A DNA stretch of 64,000 bases from Nageia nagi (lineage: Eukaryota > Pinophyta), in contig JBITNC010000001.1 in assembly GCA_050084985.1 (NCBI GenBank), forward strand, positions 197,470,001 through 197,534,000, in the 5' to 3' direction. Positions 36,516 to 48,726 of this stretch are shown one piece after another. The notes under the pieces are model-generated. The model was not told the origin of the DNA, made no database searches, and saw only the letters and a program-made list of their open reading frames with translations. How positions within the stretch are numbered: position 1 is the stretch's first letter; each line of letters starts with the position of its first letter. The translations under genes and the position numbers were made by a program.

Positions 36516-38199
36516 TTGGCAATGAGAAAATATCAATAGGAGTTCCAATCGCACCACCTAATCAACATTTTGGAATTTTTAATAGGCCTTTGCCTCATCA
36601 TAATGTAAATTAAGTGGATGCCTCTACATCATTAGGTCAAATACATAATGAGGCAAGACCATCTTCTTCTCATGACATTATGGGATTTTTCAATGTGGAT
36701 GATCAACAAGCAAGAAAGAGTGTGACTATTCCACCACCTTTATCATATGAGCCAATAAATAAAACAACACCCTTTGAAATATCATCACATCTCTTTTGAA
36801 TCAAAACATTGAGTATCAAACATAAGCGCTATCATGCATCTTGACATTTAAAGATTTATCACTTGAACACATTCATCAATACATCAATCTTGAAATCTTA
36901 CGAGTCGATAGTGAAGCTACTCCTTTTGTGGTTATCTAGCAATGGAATTTTTTGTGTAGGACAAGTCACTCATCTCCTAGCATTATTATGAGCTATATTT
37001 ATCATCACGCATGTTGATATTATCATCACTTATCATTATATATATCTCATTTGAGCATATCATCGTATCATGTCATGTGGCATACATCTTTGTCACATCA
37101 TCATTATCATTGACAAAATCATTGTATATACCATCTTTGTGGCATGTATATTTGTTACATCATTGTCATATCTTGTCATTATCAAATATCTACAAATCAA
37201 AATCAAATCATATATCTTTGAGCATCAACATTATCTTTGAGCACTTTCATTAAGTGTGTCATACATCAAGATCAAATCGTCACAAGCACATATATTTGAG
37301 GTTCATTTGACTCATTGTCATCATCACTACTTATGGGTCTAATTCCCAATGAGGATGCAATCACTTTGGTCATAATTATATTATCAGGTTGCCTAGGATC
37401 ACTCCTTTGAGGATGATCATCAATTGTTGACTCTTCAAAAGTTGCATACCAGTATTGACAAAAGCATTGTGCTTTGATTTAGAGAGACAAATGCAAAGAA
37501 CGATACTAATTTTGATATTTATATATTAAAGGTCATCACAAGGAGTAAAGGAATAGAGTTACATCACAATCCAAAAGAAAAGCAAACAACTAAAATGAAA
37601 AACAAACTCTTTAACATAATACACTTATTGAATCTTAAGAGAAGCTTTGTGTTGTACTATATATAACCATTAAGAATTGTAAGTTAACTAAAATATAATG
37701 ATCATGATGTTTAGGCTTGTTTGCTTACATTACAAGCCAATATTATATAATTGACATTATAAATCTAGTTTGCAAGTAATTGATGTTATATGCTTATGTA
37801 ATACAAATCAACAATGGGCTTTAAGTACGGATGCTTGAAAATGTAATTTCTAAGACAAGCTCCAAAGTTGGTTGAGGGTAATAGAAAGTTTTAAAAAAAA
37901 ATCGACCCAGGCATATATGCTCAAATCACCTTGCATTAAGGCTTGACATCAACCTCCACTTCTTATTATGAATAGATAATCCTAATAGAATTCAAAAAGT
38001 GATGTAGTACAAAAACACTGGCAGTGATGGCTCAATTATATACTTTTTCTTGAAAACTATGCATTTCAATGTTAAAAGACAATGTGCCCTTCAATCACTG
38101 ATATAGAAACAAATAACTAAAAAAAGGCAGATCATTTATGTACAAGTTCAAGTGAGTAATACAATCACATCTCTAAAATGCTACTAATTCCGTTATCTT
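36516..38199. other. Unassigned AT-rich stretch
   Basis: A 61-codon plus-strand frame at 36614-36799 (SSSHDIMGFFNVDDQQARKS) reads like protein but matches nothing I know; it may be a gag N-terminal scrap. The rest is AT-rich with simple ATCAT-type texture. I see no element ends. Confidence 0.4.
37010..37260. repeat. Degenerate ATCAT-rich repeats
   Basis: Two imperfect copies of about 65 bp share TGGCATRYATNTTTGTYACATCAT within a generally TCAT/ATCA-rich stretch. Confidence 0.45.
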
Positions 38200-38202
38200 T
38201 TT

Positions 38203-38553
38203 TCAGATTGGAAGGTCTAAAAGACCCTCCATCTCAGCTGAAATGCCATGCCTTATATTTCTGTGATTTCCAATTGGAGTTATCTTTGACCAACTCCAAG
38301 GCCAACAAACATAACGTATTTTTAAACGACTAATCTGCTCACTTCTACGATCAAGCTCCTCAAATTGCCTAGTCATTTCCTCAATTCTTTCTCTAAATGT
38401 TGCAGCCCTGCTATCTGCCAAACGAAGTGATCTCTCTGCAGCATCACGTGCAGCCATAGCTGCAATGACCAAATTTTCTTTTAGTTTTAGCCTGTTGTTT
38501 GCATGATTCAAAGAACTCTGTGTCTCTTCCAGCTCTAGTTTGAGAGAAGATAT
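38203..38553 (-). CDS. Terminal exon of a host coiled-coil protein
   Basis: An intact 116-codon exon without stops or frameshifts, in contrast to everything around it. On the minus strand an intron 3' end TTACCCCACAG precedes the exon at 38553, and a stop lies at 38205-38203. The product starts ISSLKLELEETQSSLNHANN and continues AMAARDAAERSLRLADSR and FRERIEEMTRQFEELDRR, a long amphipathic helix of coiled-coil type. It ends with a Trp-rich tail (RYVCWPWSWSKITPIG) and GLLDLPI. I do not recognise the family with confidence; plant microtubule- or cytoskeleton-linked coiled-coil proteins are possible. Upstream exons should lie at higher coordinates, perhaps outside the window, because I found none. 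Confidence 0.7.
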   Translation of the reverse strand: MSSLKLELEETQSSLNHANNRLKLKENLVIAAMAARDAAERSLRLADSRAATFRERIEEMTRQFEELDRRSEQISRLKIRYVCWPWSWSKITPIGNHRNIRHGISAEMEGLLDLPI

Positions 38554-41500
38554 CTGTGGGGTAACGAGGAGTGAAATTAAATAATCATAACTTTATTGTC
38601 ACAAATCAAAAAAGTTAACAAAAAATCATCTTTTGTAGAATGCCACTTACAATCTCTTTCAAAAACATCAAAGACAATATTAAGGAAATACCCCAAAAAG
38701 TATTGTTCGAAATATTTGACACTCGCACTCAGTTCATACCCAGACACACCCTACATACGAAGTACATTTCAACGTATGAAGGGAAATCAACGCTAAAAAT
38801 CACAGATTGAGCTCCAGGTTAAGGACACTAGATGTGTTAAAAGGGAAGCCAGTAAGTTTGCAGATTAGTTACCCAACAAAGGTGTGCTATGGACTCTGCA
38901 TAGGACTTGAGGAAGAAAGACCTAAGGAAAACATTAAATAGAGACAGTTCAAGTGTATAGTTTAAGGTTTCAGACTTCAGAATAATTTATTATCTGGTAA
39001 AGGATGCTAGTATATTATAAGAGGATCATTTTGAATGTCCCTATGAATTCTTTGTTTAGCAGTTGGTTGGATAAACCCTTTTTTGATAATTTCTACATAT
39101 TTCAGGTCCAAACCCTTAATAGATGCCTCTAATATTTACAAAATAAATCAACCCAAACTTGGAGTCAAAAAACTACTAATATGTTCACAGCATAAATTAT
39201 AAGATTGCAAGAATGAATTGAAATTCAACAATTGGAATTGTTCATCATATTCAAGGAATGAAGAGTAGCAATATTTAACTACAACCCTCCTACTAATCCA
39301 CTGAACCTTTCTCCACATGATCATATGGATTGTGTAAAAAATAAAAATCTTGTCAATGAATTTGTTATGAAACAAAATAATAATTCATAAAATTTTGTTT
39401 TTGGCAAGTACAACCTTGTAGGTATGTAACTCAATATTAAATGTAAATATACATATGTTTTTTTTAAATATAACTAACAACGGTGAAATAGACCAAACAC
39501 AGAAAACACAAATACTCCAAAGTATAACAGGAACCAAACTAAATTTTTGTATTTTTTTGTTTGTTTTCAATGAACATTAAAGTGCAGGTTACATCAACTA
39601 AGAACAACTGACCATAATCTGCAATTCAAACTGAATGCAAATTGAATGTTGTGGACAAGAAGAGGAGGATGAGCACAGATTTAACCAAAAGACTTCAGAT
39701 CAGCCTCCCAACGAACCAGCCTTCCTTTCAGATCTGTTGTTGCACACAGGAACATGAAACATGCAAAACACTGTTGATGGGTATTAGCTCTCAGATCCTC
39801 TCCTCAAGCCTCCATTAGATCAGATATAATGGGAATCCTTTGAAAAATCCTTAGCAGAATACTAAGGCCAAGAGCATACAAGCTCTCCAAAGTTTTCTTC
39901 CAAAAAACCAACTCCTCCAAAAGAAACCCTATTCTTCTTTTATGCTCAGCTCCAAAAACGAAATTACATCTTGGTCATTGATCTCCCCAAGATCTAATGG
40001 CTGAGATTTGTCCTTAAGAAAGCAACTTAAAAGCACTTAATAATAATAGAATCTATTTAAGACAAAATATCCCTCTTACATGCAACGTTGACTTTAGGGA
40101 CATTTATTTCAATTCTAAATAGTAAAGTGGTCTGCCACTAAGATCTGTCATATTTAATTAGTAACTGCCCACTTGCCCAGGTGACTGACATCCCGCTAGG
40201 AGTTATTTATTTGATTTCCAAAGTCAAAACTATATAGGAATGTCACATCCAACTAGAGATACTATTTATTATTTTTTAATGCTAAATATGCAAAAGCCTT
40301 AACCTCCAATGTTTCAGCTGTTGTAGGTCTGCATAGTGCCATATCTGTCCTTTATCTGCCCAACGAATCTGCCAAGAATGCTTACAAGTCTGGCCAACAT
40401 GTTATTTCAGGTCTGCTTCACATCAAACTACCTTCTACAGCCAAACTCATTTATTTTCTCTTTAAAACTACAAAACTGAAAGAGATAGGGAATTTTTGGG
40501 ATATTACAATCGGTTAGAGTCAGACTTGAAATATGTACAGATTACAAAAAAAGATCCGTCTAGTCAACTGCTAAACACAGAATTCATACGAACTTCTAAC
40601 ATTTAAAATAGTCCTATTACGTATGAGAACATAATCAATCAATCTAGTGTGAAGACATTGACCCTGAGTGTAGATATCTTCACAAGAAATATGATGGAAA
40701 AAGGGGTTTCCTTTTTAATTTTAAAGGGGCATTCATAAAAGTCTAGAGAGGTTAAATGGGTGCTAGCCATTTGAGAGAAAAGAGGGTAAGTCCATGGCAG
40801 TCTATGATATTTTCCTTGGACACTCCTCAAGCAGTTGAGTGAAGCTTCAAACATGTGACTTATGACCTATGGAAAGTCTATTGGACTTGCAAGTCCTAGT
40901 GCAAAAGTTGGAAAGTCCGTACATATAGTCAAAAAAGCAATAAAAACAAGAAATTTAATGAGAATTTAAATAATATATATAGTTCAAAAAAACCAAAAAT
41001 GTGGACTAAAACCTGTAAATAATACTTCTACACCTTATTTTGCTTGTTCCATTACATCTAAGTTCAGCAGCACACCAGTCATTGCTCGGAAACCAGGGAA
41101 TAACAGCCACTGAGCCAAGATCAGAAGCACACAACGGAATATTTCAAGGAAAAATTCAAACAGCATACACAACAGCAAGGTGCTGGATCGATTATGGCTG
41201 GAGCAAGTGGATGCTCTTGCCATGAATAGATACTATGAGATACACTTCAATGTTTTTAGTAATGATTGTATATAATTTGGATATAATGAAAATGAAGTAT
41301 GTTGTTGTGTAATCTTATTGAAAAGTCTAATATAGAAAGTCAAACTCCTTTGGTTCCCTTATGTGTCAATCAAAAATTTATCAAAAAATCATTATGTTTT
41401 CACTTACATTCTCAATATGGAAAAGAATTTAGAAAATTCAAAAGTATTTGTAAGAAATAATCTCCTAATTTCACATTAAAATAATGAGGATTGCTAGCAC

Positions 41501-41735
41501 TATCCATTTTTCTGCCAAAACTTGCCACAATATTTATGCCTTCACATGTGCTTCAATCATACTTGATGATACAATTGGAGGTCTCCTTAAATATATATGC
41601 ATATCATCATTTGTCTTCATTTTAACTGTGTTTCACAAACTATCTTTGCTTTCCAAACTGGGTTCTACTAAACTGTTAATGGTGATGATATTCAACAGAT
41701 TGTCAAATCTTTCTAAATTGATGAATGCTAGTTTT
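38554..41735. other. Probable intron or intergenic DNA
   Basis: No further exon with matching coiled-coil sequence, no LTRs and no transposon protein is visible. Base composition is slightly less AT-rich at 39600-40450. Overlapping frames on both strands at 41035-41225 are not convincing. Confidence 0.4.
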
Positions 41736-41739
41736 CAGC

Positions 41740-44345
41740 TGAGGGGGCAGAAGTATTTTAACTGAGTTATCAATTGTTATTCCTAAATTTGCCATCCAGT
41801 CTGCTGCAATATTATCAGACCATATAATATGTGTTATTTTGAAATCTTGAAAGTTTTGTTTCATCTTCCAAATGCTTTCTAAGAGTGGTTGTATCTTCCA
41901 TTCATTTTAAATCGCATCAAACAGTTAACAAAGAATCCCCTTTTGCCAGATCTTTGGAAATCCTATTTGTATATAAATTTCCAGACTTCATTATGCTAAT
42001 GCCTCAGCCTCATTGTTAGTTCAAACACCAATTTCCCCTTGACTATTATGGATCATTCCCCCTACCCTTGCCTTTCTGGGAATTCCTTTTGAAGGCCCAT
42101 CAGAATTTAAGTTCCACCATCTGTTTCTAGTTGGGTACAAATTTAATTAACTTCAGAACTTTTTTACATGATTTGATATCAAAGTTTTGATGTATTTGCT
42201 CCAATTGTTCATCATTATAATTTATAGCTTCTGTATTTGGAATAGGTTAATTGGATATAGAAGGATTCTGCTTTTGAATTCAAGTTGTTTTTCATCATCA
42301 AACTTACCGATCTGCTTTTTCTTTGGATATGATTTGATTCCATTCCAACCAAATTGTCCAACATATTCCAAATCGAATCTCCATGATCTTTTGCAAGCAT
42401 TTTTCTTTGAATTTTCGTTTCCAAATTGTTGATTCAGATGCCAATTGTCTTGTTCAAAACTATATAAGCCATCCTAATTATTCAAATATTTGGACAATAT
42501 AACTCTTGACCAAGGTCAATTCTCCTCCTTATAAATTCTCCAAATAAGATTGCTTGTCACTATATTCATTACTTATAATGGCTCCAATCCAAATCCTGCT
42601 GCACACAGTGGTCTGTAGATTGATTCCTAGCTTATAAGGGCCTACTTCTAATGCTCCTTCATCGCACTCAATAAAAAGCTCTCATGATTGCCACTATAGC
42701 CTTCTCAACTAACCTTGGGAGCTATAATAAAGACAAGAAATAGATCAGGATTGTTTGTAATGTTATTTTTATCAACTGAATTGTCCCTACCAAACCCATT
42801 TCCCTTTCCCCCATTCCAATCTACTTTGAAATCTCTTCACCACATCTTTCCTTAATACCTTTGAATTCTTGCCTAAGAATAATGGGAGTCCCAAGTTAAT
42901 TAATGGTAAATTAGCTTCTAAGATCTCAAGTACTCTGCATATTCTTTATCTAATTCTATCATGGGTGTTAATGAAGAAAGATTTCGATTTATCTGTATTC
43001 ATTTGCTGCCCAAAGGATGCTTATTTTATTCTTTATTGATGTTGTCATGTTATGAATGACTTTGTCTAGATCATTTATTCCACTATAGTTAATCAGCTGT
43101 TCATCCTTCCTATATTATTTCGTTAAACTCGTCTTTACAATATTATATTCTGTCATACTTGAAATAAAGATTCCTTTTCATTTCAAAGATGTTTTATTTC
43201 AGCCTTGTTGTTCAATACTCTGAGCAAATTCTAGGAAGGGTGTTTAAAATTTTATTGATAGCTTGTTCTAACCAATTTTCTGAGAGCAATATACTTTTTC
43301 TACTATGAAACTATTCCCACTACTATCATTCGTCCATGTGAAAACATCTAATTCTAACTCTACATCACACAATTGTAAAAATATAAAAATAATAATAAAA
43401 ATATTAAAATGGTCATATCTTCATCAATACCTAACAAAAAAAATTTGATTTTTTTTCATTGGAAAGATCATTTTGAAAGGCTTCCAGTGACTGCTCACAT
43501 TAAAAACTTCATTAACAATTGAGGCAGATAGGGTCATTTTATTTTTTTTTTTTAATTAATTTTTTTAAATAATGTTAAAAAAATTTAATAAAAAAAATAA
43601 AATAGTCCTATCTTGTACAAAATTGGACAATCTTATAATGTTTGAGACATTTGCATGATACCTTCAAAATTTTCTACCTTGTTCCTAAATATATTCTAAT
43701 CACCTATGATTATCACCCTACCCTAACTTACATAGTTGTTTGCAATCCATTCCACTATATCCACCCACAACTTGGCTCTACCAGTTCTCTAGTTTGGGGG
43801 CCATACACATTTTTGAGATTGAAAATGAAGTTTGACATATACTACATTACCTTTGAAACCATCCAATATTTGTTGAAGATTAAAGCTTCTTGCTTAACTT
43901 ACTCCCATTCCAGCAACAAGCCAGACCCCTCGAAGCTCTATTTGTATCTATTACAACTGAATTTCATATTTGAGCCATTCTAATGCTTCTAATTTAGTTT
44001 CCTATAGTCATTAGATATCAAAATTCCTCTTGAAACAAAGATCCTAAATTGATCTTTTCTTAGTAGGGGCATTAGCACCCTTCTATTCCATGAGACTTAT
44101 TATAATTGTTCCCCCTCAAAGGAAGTTGAACGGAAGTTGAACCATTCCTTAGTAAATTTACCAACTTTGTTTGATTCTTCCATTTATATTTTCCTTTGCC
44201 TCTTTTGTTCTTCTTGTAGATTCTATTGGTCTACCTATTTTATTTTTCTGCACTTCAAGAGCTGCTTGGATGGCTCTATTCCAAGGATCTTTGAGTATTG
44301 ATCAATCTGCACTTGCCCTTGAACTTTATTCTCTAATTTTTTATT
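41740..44345 (-). pseudogene. L1-type LINE ORF2 remnant
   Basis: Minus-strand fragments follow LINE order. An endonuclease part has RASRGLACCWNGSKLSKKL (about 43890) and VFTWTNDSSGNSFIVEKVY (about 43340), matching the usual FTWTN signature. Most of the RT core is missing. RT C-terminal motifs read NLPLINLGLPLFLGKNSKVL and FQSRLEWGKGKW (about 42915-42800). A C-terminal RNase H reads WWNLNSDGPSKGIPRKARVG (about 42115) and ends near 41780 with DWMANLG. The upstream part at 44280-44140 (NRAIQAALEVQKNKIGRP) may be the linker. Many stops; an AT-rich insertion interrupts the endonuclease part. Confidence 0.8.
43370..43620. repeat. AT-rich insertion with an inverted repeat inside the LINE
   Basis: This block consists largely of A/T runs. 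At about 43534-43604 an arm like ATTTTATTTTTTTT is mirrored by AAAAAAAATAAAAT, able to form a hairpin. It separates two coding parts of the LINE endonuclease. Confidence 0.55.
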
Positions 44346-44699
44346 AGTTTTGCAGTTTCTCTAACTATTCAAATTAGAAGGGAAAAATTCTTCAACTTCC
44401 TCAATATCTTGTATTTCTGTATTTCTTTCTTTCTATATTGATAAAAATGCAGGATTTTGGAGGGCCTGAACCCTTTTACAGCAATAAAATCAAACAGACC
44501 TTGTGTGGTCAAACATCGTTCCACTGAACCTACGAAACATCTCTAAACATACATCAACTAGCCAGTTCTACATTCACCTTCTTACTACTCTAATCTACTA
44601 GAAACTAACAAACAACATCGACATTGCAATAAACTAGAGAAGGAGACTTCTATCCAAATCCAAACCAGTTTCGAGAACCGATCTATCTCTATCTATCAA

Positions 44700-45290
44700 T
44701 GAACTACTGTTAGTATGGATGGTGCTGGGCAAGATCCAACGTTTGTCCTCTTTCCTGATAGCCACCCAATTTGCCAACTAGTCTGCTACTTTATTTGCCT
44801 CTTGATAAACATGAACCACCCCAACTTCCTCGAAAAATGTAATTTGGTATAGAATATCCCTGATAATAACATGAGTTCTCCTATCATTTCCTTTTGATTG
44901 TTTTTATTCCTTACCAAATTCAAGGAATCCCCTTCCATTATGAGTTTTGATGTAACCACTTGATAGGTGAGTTTTATTCTCTCCAAGCCAGTTGTAGCTT
45001 CCGCCTAGTGGGTAGTAAGTAGCCCCAGTAAATTACTGCACCAATCAAATCACCCTTGTCATTTCTAACTATTGCACCTCCTCCTTCTGAACCTAGGTTG
45101 CCTTTAGAGACCCCATTAGAATTGACCTTTTCCCATCCTTGGAGAAGGGGCTCCCATTTCACACCTATCCTTGAGTTGGTTGTCTTTTCCTCCAAGGTAT
45201 TTAAGTCCCAAACTTTGCTAATTTGAGACTCCTTGGATTCTATAGATATTTTCTATTATAGCACTTTTAGATTTTCCTTAATTGTTACAA
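44700..45290 (-). pseudogene. Second LINE: RNase H remnant
   Basis: The block 45195-44974 reads VKWEPLLQGWEKVNSNGVSK and GGGAIVRNDKGDLIG, the plant LINE-type RNase H (usual form INFDGSSKGN...G). The first Asp is Asn here. The block 44986-44786 continues KLIMEGDSLNLVRNKN, then LGWFMFIKRQIK, the VYREAN-like tail. It lies upstream of the LINE at 41740-44345 and repeats a domain that LINE already has, so it is a separate copy. Element E begins at 45296, just beside it. Confidence 0.8.
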
Positions 45291-45295
45291 TAATA

Positions 45296-46475
45296 TGTGA
45301 CGTCCCCCTTGCATCCATGTAATTAATTATGGAATCCAACAGATTCCCCTTTTGTAATATATTTTATTATTGCATTGTACTTTTAGTTGTGGCTTAGGAT
45401 AGAAGACTTAATGGATCAATGGACCCCACTGTGAGCCCCAAGTGGGATGTCTCCCTCCCTAGCATATAATAGGAGTTTTATTGTACTTGGAGATCCCGAT
45501 CATGATTGTAAGAATCCCAAGATCTGTTTAGCACTTAGATGGATGGAGGAGCACTTATGTACATGTGCTAGCCTTGGGGAGACTCCTAAATCCCCACATT
45601 GGCCCATGATGACACCCAACCCCCACGCATGGCTCCTAGACCCACGTTAGGCATGTGTGGCACTCCAGACCCCCACGTTTGCATTTATGGCACTCCAAGT
45701 CCCCACGGTGGCATGTTTGACCCCCAGGCACCCACGTTGGGCATTCTCAGCCCACCAAGAGGCTAACGTTGGATTAGAGGAACTGGGAATGATTTCTAGG
45801 TGATTTCCAAATCCAGCCAAGTGTTATAAAAGGACATTAGAGCCTCATAGCTAGATATGCTTGATTATTATTACACTCATACCGTCTAGAGGACAACAAG
45901 ACTTAGCGGTGCTAAGCAAACCCTTAGGTGCAGCATCTAGGAGGGCTATCAGGATGAGGGATCCTGTTAGTATATGGCATTGGTGTAGCACCCCTGCCCA
46001 TCCGGTGGTATTCCAAGGTTGCGTTTCTACCTTCAGTGGTTTCCAGGATCAAAAGAGGGCTCCTTCGATGGAGAGGATTCATGTTCTAAGGGAGCATGAC
46101 TATCCCATCCGTCTGTCCAGCTTGAGAACATTGTTGTGCCCTAATTAGCTCCTTGGAGGCCAATGTCTAGCTCTGGGAGCTTGGTATTGTATTGTTATTC
46201 ATCTCATATCATTATACTTCCATTGGACCATTCGATCTCCATTTCACATTGTGTTCTTGCTCATGTTTGCAACATTGAGTTATCTTTGCATGTATGCAAT
46301 TGTATAAGCCATACGTTAGCATTTTCCATTGTTGTATATTGCTATCTGCCAGTTTGGGCTGGATGTTGGCATTGTAGTGTTGTTTATGCAATTTCTAGAT
46401 GCCCTAGACTAGATGTTACTGTTTGTTTGATTGAATTAGCTAAGTTGCACTTGAGATTGTATTTGGATCATTACA
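45296..46475 (+). repeat. 5' LTR of element E
   Basis: This 1,180-bp repeat begins TGTGACGTCCCCC and ends ATTACA. A TATA box, TATAAAAGG, lies at 45825-45833. Between 45590 and 45770 the motif CCCACGTTGG or a close variant recurs at irregular spacing. A full homologue is at 52428-53623. Confidence 0.9.
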
Positions 46476-46476
46476 A

Positions 46477-46488
46477 TGGTATCAAAGC
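46477..46488 (+). other. Primer binding site of element E
   Basis: TGGTATCAAAGC lies one base inside the LTR; initiator methionine tRNA type. Confidence 0.85.
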
Positions 46489-46557
46489 TTGGATCTAGCC
46501 AACCTGTGAATGTTACCAGTAGTTCACCGCTATTACACCAAATTCACCATTCGAAAG

Positions 46558-47640
46558 GAGATGGCATTTGCTAGGAAGAGCAGAAAGTCGTAGGCAGAGG
46601 ATACACCTTCTAAGGCCGTCCAGGAGGAAGAACATCGGCAATGGATGAATGAAGCACCGAATGAAGGTGCATTCGGAGAAGAGGAGGATGCACTAAGATA
46701 AAGATCTGCATCGGCCAAGAGGAGAAGCTCTACTTCGGTTCGGTATTTCACACCTGAACGGAAGTTCAATGAGCTCATTTCGGCCATCAATAATATGACA
46801 GGTGTTATCACCACCATGCAGTGATAGCTGAACAAGCATGTGGGAGTTCATGAGGATCCAGAGAGGCAAATTGGCCTCCCACATCCTATGCCAGATGATA
46901 GAGAAGAGCCGCATGAGGAGGATAGGGCAGATAGGGATCCGAGTATGAGGTGGTGTCGTAGTTTGAGATATAGGGAATCCACTCACCATGGAACTATGGG
47001 TCGTCCAAAACCCACATTCCTAAGATCCCACCCATACCAAGCACCGCAAGGTACTAACCCTCTCCTAGGGAGGTACCTCGAGGAGGACGTTGGCAAAATG
47101 GGGGAACAACCCATCATCCCCAAGTCATCCAAGCCCATGTTCGCCAAGAAGTCAAGGGAGGAGGTGAAGAACCGAGTTCCTGGCCCAATAGAGCTGAATC
47201 AGATTTTCAAGGAGTATTCCATGTTGGATCCCAAGTTGAAGAGAGATGTCAACTTTAACGACTACTTGGAGATCTTAGAGTTGAAGGGGAGTAACACGCA
47301 CGGCCCACATACCCCAAGCAGCTCGTGGGGAGACAAGAGAGACCTGCAACAAAAGATAAATAAAATACAGGTGCAAATGTATGATGGGAAGCAGATGATT
47401 GCTAGGGCATGGTTGCATCAGCTGTGAACTTACTTCACCTTGAGCCCAAACATGGTGGAGGAAGATGCAATTCACTTTGCATCATTGCATTTTGAGGGTG
47501 ATGCCCTCGAACGGTGGCAACATGGGGTAATCAAACAGGATTACTCATTCATTACCTCCTTTGATGAGTTTGCCAGAAGGTTGGTGAAGAGATTTGATCA
47601 AAAGAAGGAGAATGACTACTTCCGAGATCTCACATCCTAA
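46558..47640 (+). pseudogene. Element E gag, N-terminal and central part
   Basis: A frame from ATG 46561 (MAFARKSRKS) is interrupted by a few stops (TAG, TAA, TGA-TAG) and includes the open block 46840-47427. It shows a basic, Pro-rich N-terminal half, then the gag core KINKIQVQMYDGKQMIARAW and 47440-47640 with DAIHFASLHFEGDALERWQH and FDEFARRLVKRFDQKKE. This is the typical retrotransposon gag domain. A stop lies after RDLTS at 47640, where the coding continues in another frame. Confidence 0.82.
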
Positions 47641-48712
47641 ACAAGGAGTGGTGGATGAATATGTATCATATTTTCAAAAAATAGCAATTATGATACATCA
47701 CATCTCTAAGGAGCAATTGACATTCCTCTTCATAGAGGGATTGATGGAGCCATTGCAGGGAATGGTCAAAGTGTCCTCACCTAAGAACCTTGATGATGCT
47801 ATTCAGGTTGCGTATGATCTTGAGCCGACAGTGAAATCCCTCAAGGGAGGGCAGACGTTCAAGGGACCAACTACGCAGATAAGGAGGGTCCTAGCAAGGT
47901 CAAACCCTTCCTCCCCCTTGGACGAACCAGTTGGACGCAACTACACGAAGGAAGCTGAGGGAGGAAGGCAAGTGCTTCTACTACAAGAAGACTTGGGAGC
48001 CTGGGCACTATTGCCAAGGCAAAGGACGAGTGCACTACATAGAGGTGTTTTCAAAGGAGAAGTCAGACGATTCGGACCTAGATCTTGGTGTGGACATATT
48101 AGATCAAGAGGCACCAAGGGCAAAGGGCACATTGGGGAGTATGATCGCTTCATTACATGGGGTAAAGAAGTACCTCACATTGAAGGTGTTAGGGCAAGTT
48201 GGTGGACAGGATGTGGTGGTCCTCATTGATCCAAGAGCATCGCACAACTTCGTTGATGAGGGCTTTGTGGAGAAGAAACTGAAAACTAAAGGGTTTGAGG
48301 GATACAAAGTTTCCATCGCCAATGGGAAACTCATGCTTGTAGACCACATAGTGGAGATATTTGGAGTGAGGTTGCAGAGTTATACGATAAGGGAGAACTT
48401 CTATGTTTATCTATTGAAGGGGCATCCTCACATAATTTTGGGAGCGCAATGGCTATTCAAGTTGGGTGACATTCACATCAACTATCAGAAACTCACCATG
48501 AGTTTCGAGATCGATGGGAAGACCCATACACTGCAAGGAATTAGCGATAATTTTCCACAGGTAAATAGCAAGCAGATGGAGGTGATTGAGTGGTGCCAAA
48601 AGGAGGAAGCTGAGGATGGGGCCACATTGGGCATGAGGAGGAGAGCAACAAGAAGCCCCTACTCCCTACGTTGCATATCAAAGAGCTTGAGCATGGGACG
48701 CAGAGCTTGAGG
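47641..48712 (+). pseudogene. Element E gag C-terminus, zinc knuckle and protease
   Basis: The frame 47594-47930 carries VVDEYVSYFQKIAIMIHHIS and LFIEGLMEPLQGMVKVSSP, the gag C-terminus. After a frame change near 47930 the open block to 48710 has the zinc knuckle CFYYKKTWEPGHYC (second Cys is Tyr), then the protease VVVLIDPRASHNFVDEGFVE, with DPRA where DSGA is expected. The protease ends HIILGAQWLFKLGDIHINYQ, the usual C-terminal protease motif. The frame ends at the minisatellite; RT never follows. Confidence 0.88.
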
Positions 48713-48726
48713 GACTACTGGCTCCC

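Noticed and set aside
37010-37260. CRISPR-like spaced repeats
   Set aside because: The repeats are imperfect, low-complexity ATCAT stretches in plant nuclear DNA with no regular spacers.
41035-41225. Overlapping plus and minus frames as a host exon
   Set aside because: Neither product looks like a known protein, there are no clear splice sites in frame, and both strands are open equally.
46163-46498. 111-codon plus-strand frame
   Set aside because: It lies within the LTR of element E, ends at the primer site, and is not kept open in LTR K.
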